DNA of 29,890 bases. It comes from SIG452 sp045638525 (GTDB lineage: Bacteria; Bacillota; Clostridia; UMGS1840). The stretch covers positions 1-29,890 of the forward strand of contig JAZUBQ010000028.1 in assembly GCA_045638525.1 (NCBI GenBank). Direction: 5' to 3'. Positions 14,955-21,150 of this stretch are shown here, in pieces (positions within the stretch are counted from its first letter, which is position 1; each line of letters starts with the position of its first letter). A program made the translations under genes and the position numbers. The notes below the pieces were generated by a model. It had not been told where the DNA came from. It did not search any database and was given only the letters and a program-made list of their open reading frames with translations.

Positions 14955-16091
14955 ATGTATCAGTTATTAAAACAAGAAGGACAAGCCAGACGTGGTGAAT
15001 TTAAAACCGTTCATGGCACCATTCAGACTCCTGTCTTTATGAATGTGGGAACTGCCGCTGCCATCAAAGGTGCGGTATCTGCCATAGATTTAAAAGATAT
15101 CGGCTGTCAGGTGGAATTATCTAATACTTATCACCTTCACTTAAGACCCGGTGATAAGGTTGTGAAAGAAATGGGCGGATTACACAAGTTCATGAACTGG
15201 GATCGTCCCATTTTAACCGACAGTGGCGGATTTCAGATTTTCTCACTGGCAAAACTTCGTAAAATTCAAGAAGAAGGGGTTACCTTTGCTTCTCACATTG
15301 ACGGACGCCGCATTTTCATGGGACCGGAACAGTCCATGCAGATTCAGTCTAATTTAGGCTCTACCATTGCGATGGCGTTTGACGAATGTGTGGAAAATCC
15401 TTCAACCCATAGCTATGTAGAACGTTCTGCCGCCATGACAGTGCGGTGGTTAGAGCGTTGTCAAAAAGAAATGGCGCGTCTGAATTCCCTGCCCGATACG
15501 GTAAACCCCAATCAGCTCTTGTTTGGAATCAACCAGGGTGGCATTTACGAAGATATCCGTGTGGAGCATATGAAAGAAATTGCCCAAATGGGGCTGGACG
15601 GTTATGCAATCGGCGGACTTGCTGTTGGAGAAACCCACGAAGAAATGTATCGCATTATTGAAGCAGTTATGCCCTATATGCCCCAAGATAAACCCCGTTA
15701 TTTAATGGGAGTTGGTACTCCCGGCAACATTTTAAATGCGGTGGCAAGAGGGGTTGACTTCTTTGACTGTGTGATGCCGGCAAGAAATGCCCGTCACGCA
15801 TCCATTTATACCAAAAACGGTATTATGCATCTGATGAATAAAAAATATGAGACGGATGACCGTCCCATTGATGAAAACTGTAACTGTCCCACCTGTCGGA
15901 ACTTTTCAAGAGCCTACATCAGACATTTATTCAAGGCGAAAGAAATGCTGGCAATGCGGTTATGTGTGATGCATAATTTATATTTCTATAATGAACTGAT
16001 GGCAGATATCCGTCATCACATTGAACAAGGCACTTTCACCAAATTCTATTTAGAGAAAGCGGCTATCTACGATAGTCCGATTCAGGAATGA
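14955..16091 (+). CDS. tgt: tRNA-guanine transglycosylase
   Basis: 378 aa, the usual bacterial length. It exchanges guanine-34 of Asn, Asp, His and Tyr tRNAs for preQ1 on the way to queuosine. Seen are the base-binding aspartate in LTDSGGFQIFSL near 90, AFDECVENPS, GGLAVGE, the nucleophile region FDCVMPARNARH, and the zinc site CNCPTC with a following His in the RLCVMHNLYF segment. The N-terminus (YQLLKQEGQARRGEF) and TPVFMNVGT motif are typical. The start is ATG with AAAGGA upstream, 12 nt after ychF. No queuosine biosynthesis genes are nearby. Confidence 0.97.
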   Translation: MYQLLKQEGQARRGEFKTVHGTIQTPVFMNVGTAAAIKGAVSAIDLKDIGCQVELSNTYHLHLRPGDKVVKEMGGLHKFMNWDRPILTDSGGFQIFSLAKLRKIQEEGVTFASHIDGRRIFMGPEQSMQIQSNLGSTIAMAFDECVENPSTHSYVERSAAMTVRWLERCQKEMARLNSLPDTVNPNQLLFGINQGGIYEDIRVEHMKEIAQMGLDGYAIGGLAVGETHEEMYRIIEAVMPYMPQDKPRYLMGVGTPGNILNAVARGVDFFDCVMPARNARHASIYTKNGIMHLMNKKYETDDRPIDENCNCPTCRNFSRAYIRHLFKAKEMLAMRLCVMHNLYFYNELMADIRHHIEQGTFTKFYLEKAAIYDSPIQE

Positions 16092-16101
16092 GGAAATAAC
16101 T

Positions 16102-16875
16102 ATGGCAGAAACAAATAAAAAATTTAACGAAAACGAAAGAATCGAGGATAAAATCGAGGGCAGAAACCCGGTGTTGGAAGCATTAAAAGCTGATACCGAG
16201 ATTGACAAAATCTATGTGATGAATCATTTTAAAGACCCGATTTTATATCAGATTGTAAAACTCGCCAACCAGAAAAAGATTCCTGTTTCCCGTGTGGAAA
16301 AAGGAAAACTGGACCGTATGAGTGAAGTGAAAAATCACCAGGGCGTAATCGCTTCGGTTTCTCAGGCAAAATATGTATCGGTGGAAGAAATTCTGCAATC
16401 TGCCTATGATAAAGGCAAGAATCCTTTCCTGGTTATTTTAGACGGTATCGAAGATACTCACAACTTAGGTGCCATTGTACGAAGTGCCGAATGTGCAGGT
16501 TGTGACGGTGTGATTATTCCCAAACGTCGTGCCGCAGGGGTAAACAGCGGTGCTTATAAAGCATCTGCCGGTGCGGTTAACTATATGAAAATCGCCAGAG
16601 TTACCAACTTAAACTCCACCATTTTAGAATTAAAGGAGCAAGGCGTTTTGATTGTGGGAACCGATGCTTCTGCCAATATGTCCTATAAAGACCCGGATTT
16701 AACCGTTCCCCTTGCCATTGTGATCGGCTCCGAAGGTTACGGTATGAGTGAACACGTAAAACAAAAATGTGATACGTTAGTTAGCCTCCCCATCTTAGGA
16801 CAGGTAAACTCACTAAACGCCTCCGTTTGTGCCGGAATTATGATTTACGAAGCCTTAGACCAACGAATGAAATAG
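16102..16875 (+). CDS. rlmB: RlmB/TrmH-family 23S rRNA (or tRNA) ribose 2'-O-methyltransferase
   Basis: 257 aa. An N-terminal substrate-binding domain (IEGRNPVLEALKADTEIDKIYV) is followed by a SPOUT methyltransferase domain. The domain shows the three knot motifs: EDTHNLGAIVRSAECAGCDG near 120-139, IVIGSEGYGMS near 210, and LPILGQVNSLNASVCAGIMIYE near 228-249. The family uses S-adenosylmethionine; RlmB modifies G2251 of 23S rRNA. The ATG has GAGGAAAT upstream and lies 10 nt after the tgt stop. It is the last gene of the operon and is followed by a palindrome-rich spacer. RNA specificity is inferred from homology. Confidence 0.9.
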   Translation: MAETNKKFNENERIEDKIEGRNPVLEALKADTEIDKIYVMNHFKDPILYQIVKLANQKKIPVSRVEKGKLDRMSEVKNHQGVIASVSQAKYVSVEEILQSAYDKGKNPFLVILDGIEDTHNLGAIVRSAECAGCDGVIIPKRRAAGVNSGAYKASAGAVNYMKIARVTNLNSTILELKEQGVLIVGTDASANMSYKDPDLTVPLAIVIGSEGYGMSEHVKQKCDTLVSLPILGQVNSLNASVCAGIMIYEALDQRMK

Positions 16876-16889
16876 TTTGAATCCATAAA

Positions 16890-16918
16890 AAAGAGTAACT
16901 GTTGAACAGTTACTCTTT
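16890..16918. repeat. 29-bp perfect palindrome, copy 1 (terminator-like)
   Basis: Two 14-nt arms, AAAGAGTAACTGTT and its complement, around a single central G. An identical copy lies at 17159-17187. Read on the minus strand the stem is followed by a run of Ts, so it could end transcripts coming from the right. On the plus strand it begins 14 nt after the rlmB stop. Confidence 0.8.
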
Positions 16919-16945
16919 CAGCTTGATGACAAAGTCATCAAGCTG
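16919..16945. repeat. Perfect hairpin, 12-bp stem
   Basis: CAGCTTGATGAC and its exact complement around an AAA loop, directly abutting the preceding palindrome. There is no T-run, so it is not a classic terminator. Confidence 0.8.
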
Positions 16946-16971
16946 GGTAGACCCTGAGAAACGAAGGTATA

Positions 16972-17029
16972 TTTTTTGAATTTGAATTCGTCGGCGTACG
17001 ATGGTACGTTAGAGTTCAAATTCAAAAAA
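16972..17029. repeat. Nested inverted repeat, 15-bp outer stem with inner hairpin
   Basis: The outer arms TTTTTTGAATTTGAA and its complement (17015-17029) enclose 28 nt, which contain a second hairpin CGTAC-GATG-GTACG (16995-17008). Confidence 0.75.
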
Positions 17030-17036
17030 AGCAAGT

Positions 17037-17073
17037 AATGGTGCGGTTTTTGAGAGAAAACCGCACCATTTTT
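17037..17073 (+). terminator. Intrinsic terminator of the ychF-tgt-rlmB operon
   Basis: AATGGTGCGGTTTT and its exact complement (17057-17070) around a 6-nt TGAGAG loop form a 14-bp stem that ends in five Ts on the plus strand. It is the best plus-strand terminator in the spacer, 160 nt beyond rlmB. Confidence 0.8.
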
Positions 17074-17135
17074 CGCATCATTTAGTTTTATTATTTTCTT
17101 GCTAATAGTGTCTGCCTGATTTTATTTTTTGCGGT

Positions 17136-17157
17136 AGACCGAGTTTGTCAGCGGTCT
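17136..17157. repeat. Short hairpin, 6-bp stem
   Basis: AGACCG and CGGTCT around a 10-nt loop, immediately to the left of the second copy of the 29-bp palindrome. Confidence 0.55.
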
Positions 17158-17158
17158 G

Positions 17159-17187
17159 AAAGAGTAACTGTTGAACAGTTACTCTTT
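17159..17187. repeat. 29-bp perfect palindrome, copy 2
   Basis: Identical in all 29 bases to 16890-16918, although the flanks differ. The duplication within 270 bp points to a repetitive extragenic element rather than two independent terminators. Confidence 0.8.
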
Positions 17188-17207
17188 GTTCTTATCAACG
17201 TAAGTAG

Positions 17208-17229
17208 GGACAGATGTCCACATCTGTCC
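17208..17229. repeat. Perfect hairpin, 10-bp stem
   Basis: GGACAGATGT and its complement around CC. It resembles the short palindromic units often scattered between genes in gut Clostridia, which is a recollection and not a search result. Confidence 0.7.
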
Positions 17230-17240
17230 GCTTTCGGGGC

Positions 17241-17264
17241 GATGTAGGCGTTGCCACCTACATC
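17241..17264. repeat. Perfect hairpin, 8-bp stem
   Basis: GATGTAGG and CCTACATC around an 8-nt loop, 11 bp beyond the preceding hairpin. The rest of the spacer, 17265-17392, shows nothing I can name. Confidence 0.65.
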
Positions 17265-17392
17265 AAAACCTGCAATAATACTGAATTTTCCCGCTCCCGA
17301 TGATATATGTAAATATAATAAATCGGCAAACTATTTTATTAAATTTTGTAAAACATTTCATCAAAACTGAATTTGTCATTACAACGTTTAAA

Positions 17393-18001
17393 TCACTTTA
17401 TATACTTTAAAAGAAGTACGCCTTTTATCAGTAGCAACATAAATACCAACACGATCGCATACGCTTCCCGTGTCATCGCCAAAAATAGCACCATTAAAAT
17501 ACTTAATAGGATTGAAATACCCGTCGTCATTTTATGACCTTTTTCAATTTTGAAATTTGCCATAAATATTTTCACAACACCGCTCGCTATAAGTGAAAAA
17601 ACTAAAACCCAGTAGATTAACCGATTAAACGATGTCGTTTCTACATACGCTAACAAATTTACCGAATACACAAATCCATCTACAGTATTCGGATAAAGTG
17701 GCAACAGGATGAGCATAAAAGAACATACATCCACAATTCCAAACAGCAAATTATATATAGTTTTAATGTTGAATTTATTTTCTTCTTCTGCAATAGAAAG
17801 TAGTTTCTCACCTGATAGCAATTCGTCAATTGATACTGAAAAATAATTTGATATTCCTTTTAATGAGTCAATACTTGGGTATCCTCTTCCTGATTCCCAT
17901 TTTGAAATGGCAGTTCTGGATATATATAAAGCCTCTGCTAATTCTTCCTGCGTAAGTCCTCTATTCTTTCTAAGTTCTTGAAGTTTTTCATGAAATTCCA
18001 T
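17393..18001 (-). CDS. XRE-family regulator with C-terminal membrane domain
   Basis: 202 aa. Residues 1-60 are a Cro/CI-type helix-turn-helix (LRKNRGLTQEELAEALYISR, TAISKWESGRGYPSIDSL, IDELLSGE). The remainder has about four hydrophobic helices (IYNLLFGIVDVCSFMLILL, LIYWVLVFSLIASGVV, ISILLSILMVLFLAMT, YAIVLVFMLLLIKGVLLL). Such membrane-tethered XRE proteins are thought to sense envelope or cofactor signals, but the ligand is unknown. The start is ATG with GGAGG 7 nt upstream. It begins 15 nt after the PAP2 gene stop, so the two form one operon. Confidence 0.85.
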   Translation of the reverse strand: MEFHEKLQELRKNRGLTQEELAEALYISRTAISKWESGRGYPSIDSLKGISNYFSVSIDELLSGEKLLSIAEEENKFNIKTIYNLLFGIVDVCSFMLILLPLYPNTVDGFVYSVNLLAYVETTSFNRLIYWVLVFSLIASGVVKIFMANFKIEKGHKMTTGISILLSILMVLFLAMTREAYAIVLVFMLLLIKGVLLLKYIK

Positions 18002-18016
18002 GGCAGAACCTCCAAC

Positions 18017-18679
18017 TTAATTTTCTTCTTTGTAACACAACAAAACAGCCGATTTGTAAATGTAAAATAATCCTGAACTAAACAAAATAGAACCTACAAT
18101 ATCCGTAAACCAATGAACGCCCGAAATCAATCTTCCTATCACCATAAATGCAGAAAAAATGCTTATTGAAATGCAGACGGCTTTTTTTACCGTCATATTT
18201 TCTAATCTCTGATTAGTTTGAAAAACAAGCGTTGGCATAACACTTAATACAAGCAATGTTGTTGATGATGGGTACGAAGCTTCCATAAATCCTTCAATCA
18301 AGATTGGTCTATAATTGATTGGAATCATTTCAAAAATAAGGTAACCAAATACTACTATGACGTAATATATCCCCAAGAATATAATATCACAATCCACCTT
18401 AAACAGACTTTTTCTCTTAACTAACTGGACAACCCCAATTCCACCAAATATCATACAAACTAATATGGGTATCAACCCCAGCCAATCTGTGATGGTATAG
18501 ATTGTCATATGCACTCCTGTCAATTTGTGAAACCAACTGTTAAATGATGCGAAACCTATATCTGTTCCATTTTGTCCGATGGGTTGTACATCTACTATCT
18601 GTATCAGTGCAGTCCAAACCACAAATGTCACAACTAACATACTTCCCAAAAATAACACTTTTTTTCCATTCCTTTTCAT
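18017..18679 (-). CDS. PAP2-superfamily membrane phosphatase homologue with altered motif 2
   Basis: 220 aa with about six membrane helices. PAP2 enzymes remove phosphate from lipid phosphates such as undecaprenyl pyrophosphate or phosphatidate at the outer face of the membrane. Motif 1 ends in RP (R124, P125 in INYRPIL). Motif 3 is intact as RLISGVHWFTD (R183, H189, D193), with nucleophile His189. Motif 2, normally PSGH, reads PSST (137-140), so the proton-donor histidine is missing. I recall PSSTT variants in Firmicute homologues, so this may be a subfamily trait rather than decay. The start is an ATG behind AGGAAAGGA. It is co-transcribed with the XRE-membrane regulator downstream. Confidence 0.82.
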   Translation of the reverse strand: MKRNGKKVLFLGSMLVVTFVVWTALIQIVDVQPIGQNGTDIGFASFNSWFHKLTGVHMTIYTITDWLGLIPILVCMIFGGIGVVQLVKRKSLFKVDCDIIFLGIYYVIVVFGYLIFEMIPINYRPILIEGFMEASYPSSTTLLVLSVMPTLVFQTNQRLENMTVKKAVCISISIFSAFMVIGRLISGVHWFTDIVGSILFSSGLFYIYKSAVLLCYKEEN

Positions 18680-18883
18680 TTAAAAATGTCCTTTCCTCTA
18701 TTTTTACCTTATGGCTAATTAATAGTATCAAAAGACATAAAAAATATAAAGAAACATCACGTCACACACATGATACGATTAGTAACATTCGTATAAATAC
18801 GGTCATTTTAACGAAAAGCAGCCCAACAAATCAATACTCGTGTCAAGACCGGAATAAAAATTCAGTTAACACCGACTTTTTTT
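18680..18883. other. Intergenic region upstream of the PAP2 operon
   Basis: About 200 AT-rich bases that should contain the PAP2-operon promoter, but no -35/-10 pair is convincing. A small palindrome CGTAT-AA-ATACG is near 18790-18801, and the first copy of a 24-bp direct repeat is at 18839-18862. No gene was seen. Confidence 0.5.
18839..18862 (+). repeat. Imperfect direct repeat, left copy
   Basis: 24 bp starting CGTGTCAAG, 20 of 24 bases identical to 19069-19092. The two copies bracket the hairpin array. Confidence 0.6.
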
Positions 18884-19068
18884 GTGAAGTTTTGAACTGA
18901 AAGTTCAAAGTGAAGTTGTTATCACAGTGAAGTTTTTGCTTTTGCAAAAGTGAAGTTAAGTTTGCTACTCTGCCGTAAGGCAGAACTTCACTTAACTTGT
19001 TAAACTTCACTATCGCAAGATAACTTCACTTGCCGCAGGCAAACTTAGTTGCGTTGCTTCGCAACGCA
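18884..19068. repeat. Array of small hairpins separated by an 8-bp motif that inverts at the centre
   Basis: GTGAAGTT occurs at 18884, 18910, 18927 and 18950. Its complement AACTTCAC occurs at 18984, 19003 and 19022. Between and around these lie perfect mini-hairpins: TTTGAACT-GAA (18891-18909), TTTTGC-TTTT (18934-18949), CTGCC-GTAA (18970-18983, the centre), TATC-GCAA (19011-19022), TTGCC-GCA (19030-19042) and TGCGTTGC-TTC (19050-19068). The whole is a compound inverted repeat in which each motif copy is separated by a different stem-loop. It lies between two minus-strand genes and overlaps no credible ORF. The repeat is too short and the orientation too mixed for CRISPR. Confidence 0.8.
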
Positions 19069-19092
19069 CGTGTCAAGTCAGGATTAAAACTT
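19069..19092 (+). repeat. Imperfect direct repeat, right copy
   Basis: Matches 18839-18862 at 20 of 24 positions and begins immediately after the last hairpin of the array, 28 nt from the stop of the next gene. Confidence 0.6.
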
Positions 19093-19119
19093 TCTGAAGG
19101 ATCAGATGATTCTCTTATC

Positions 19120-21114
19120 TTATTGCGCCAATTCGGAGTTAAAAATCTGTTCTTTTACTGCTTTAATTTCCTCACGGGTAATCTCTCTTGTTCTGCGATA
19201 TAAGAAGATTTCGGTGCCGTCCGCCAAAGAGAAAGAAACAGTTTCTTTTCGGTAGGCGGTTCCGATGCCTGTCTGATTGATAATTTCATAATAAGGTACC
19301 GAAATAACCCGTTGTTCTTCTTCTGCAAGATGAATCTGAAGAGTGGAAGGAACTAAAATATAATCGGTTTGAAACAGACGCTCCGACAAACCGTCTCGTT
19401 TATCCACATCAGAAATACTGTAGTAATAAGAAGCTCGGTCAATTTGCGACGGCTTTTTCACCGAAACAGAAACTTCTGCATTTTTTAAAGTTTCATAATT
19501 AAGATTTAAAGAAGATGACAGAAAACATACGCTTTTGCCATGTTCTCCGATTTGTTGATCCATATATTTTGTAATTTCCAAAATATTTTCCACATTGTAA
19601 TCTACGGGAGGATAATTGGAAAAATTGGGAGTGATTGCCGCACGTTTGATTTCGCCAATGGAAGTTGGTTGTACTCTTGGAATCAAGGTATTGACTGATT
19701 GAAAGGCTGAAACCGATGCCACCGCTATGATGGCATATTTTTTGTTCACACATTCCATAAAAGACAACAACAAAATGAAAAACGCAGGTATGTATAAGGA
19801 AAGATGTTGCTGTCCGTGAGTCTGCACGCTAACAAAAAGAGAAAACATAACCATTGCCTGAAACAAAACAAAGGTTTCAATTTGAAGTTTTTTTCGGTTG
19901 TATATTTGCTTACCGACAACAAACAAACAAATGCCACAGCTCATCAAGACTCCGTAATATCGGGTGAAAATCATCACATCTGTGCGGATTCCCAGGTTGT
20001 AAGCAGAATAGATATAGCGATAATCGGCTAACAATTTGCCGCTGACAAAATCCTGAGTAAAGAACAGCAAAACAAATGCAAAAGAACCCAAGATTTCCAA
20101 AAAGCATCGGATGTTTTTTCGGGTAATGCCGTGCAAAAATACGGTAACCACAAAACTCAGGGCAAAAAAGGAATACCACCGTCTCATATAGATGGCAAGT
20201 GCCAACAAAACACCAATGAGAATGGAATGTTTTTCGCCTCGTCCGAAATAGTACAATATCAATGCCAATAATATGGGAACAATACCGCCTACATCAATAA
20301 AACCCGTATTTGCGGCAAATATTAAAAACGGAAGGCACAAATACACGCAAATAATTTTCCAGTTGCTTAAGTGGAAGTATCGTTTTCCGCAAAGATAAAC
20401 CAACATCAAAATCGGATACACATAAAAATTGATGATGGACAGCACAAAGACAAGTCTGGATTTGCCAAACAATTTGCACATGAAACTTGCAGGTATCATA
20501 ATCACATAATTATAGTCGGTTTCAAAAACAGACTGATAAACCGCTTTCCAATAAGACGGCCAAGGAAACATTGCATCAAACTGATGAACATTGGTAAAAT
20601 AGCCGGCATTATCCCAAGTGAAAATCTTCTTTAAAAAGCTACAGTATAACACCGCCGCCAAATTGATGGCAACCAGAACCGCCCCTGCAAATATGATATT
20701 TTTTTTGGAAACACAAACGGTTTTTGCTCTTGAAAAAAGATATTTGAAATTTTCAAATAACAATATCAAAAAAGCTCCAAATAACAATGCAGCACCAATG
20801 TAGCATAAGATATCTCCGCCTGCCATACAGCCACGCAGAAAGACACCCGGAAAAAGAATCGTCAAGAAAAACGATAAAACAAGAAGAAAAACGATTGCTT
20901 TTTGTTTGATTTCAAACTGCAAATAAGCTGCGATTTTTTCCCGAAAAACCACAACCAGAAGTTCAGAGACTGCCACAGCGACAATGCAATCCGCTTTTAT
21001 CAGTTCTATTCCAATCAAATCATACACAAAGGTAGCCGATTTTGAAAATAAAAACCACAAAATCGGAATCGCAATGATAGAAATCAGCCATTCAAATTTC
21101 AATACTTTTTTCAT
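19120..21114 (-). CDS. Large multi-pass membrane protein, probable GT-C-type glycosyltransferase
   Basis: 664 aa with roughly a dozen hydrophobic helices over residues 5-480 and a ~180-residue soluble C-terminal domain. The first large extracytoplasmic loop contains KIFTWDNAGYFTNVHQFDAM, an acidic motif in the place where lipid-sugar-dependent GT-C enzymes (GT39/GT83 type) carry their catalytic aspartate. This suggests transfer of sugars from a polyprenyl-phosphate donor onto an exported glycan or protein. It is an inference from topology and I recognise no specific family. The ATG at 21114 (MKKVLKFEW) is chosen; a TTG at 21141 would add nine residues without a better RBS. It lies 36 nt after the DUF5693-like gene and is probably co-transcribed. 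Confidence 0.65.
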   Translation of the reverse strand: MKKVLKFEWLISIIAIPILWFLFSKSATFVYDLIGIELIKADCIVAVAVSELLVVVFREKIAAYLQFEIKQKAIVFLLVLSFFLTILFPGVFLRGCMAGGDILCYIGAALLFGAFLILLFENFKYLFSRAKTVCVSKKNIIFAGAVLVAINLAAVLYCSFLKKIFTWDNAGYFTNVHQFDAMFPWPSYWKAVYQSVFETDYNYVIMIPASFMCKLFGKSRLVFVLSIINFYVYPILMLVYLCGKRYFHLSNWKIICVYLCLPFLIFAANTGFIDVGGIVPILLALILYYFGRGEKHSILIGVLLALAIYMRRWYSFFALSFVVTVFLHGITRKNIRCFLEILGSFAFVLLFFTQDFVSGKLLADYRYIYSAYNLGIRTDVMIFTRYYGVLMSCGICLFVVGKQIYNRKKLQIETFVLFQAMVMFSLFVSVQTHGQQHLSLYIPAFFILLLSFMECVNKKYAIIAVASVSAFQSVNTLIPRVQPTSIGEIKRAAITPNFSNYPPVDYNVENILEITKYMDQQIGEHGKSVCFLSSSLNLNYETLKNAEVSVSVKKPSQIDRASYYYSISDVDKRDGLSERLFQTDYILVPSTLQIHLAEEEQRVISVPYYEIINQTGIGTAYRKETVSFSLADGTEIFLYRRTREITREEIKAVKEQIFNSELAQ

Positions 21115-21150
21115 GGAAAACAGTTCCTTTCTAATGCGCAATACTATTGC

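Noticed and set aside
16876..17392. Insertion sequence or transposon remnant
   Set aside because: The palindromes are separate hairpins with no terminal-inverted-repeat pair bounding a transposase or its fragments.
18544..18900. 118-codon plus-strand frame running from the PAP2 gene into the hairpin array
   Set aside because: Half is antisense to PAP2 and the rest is a low-complexity translation of AT-rich spacer; no RBS or domain is seen.
18884..19068. Possible CRISPR array
   Set aside because: The repeated unit is only 8 bp, spacing varies from 17 to 26 bp, orientation reverses at the centre, the intervening sequences are self-complementary, and no cas gene is near.
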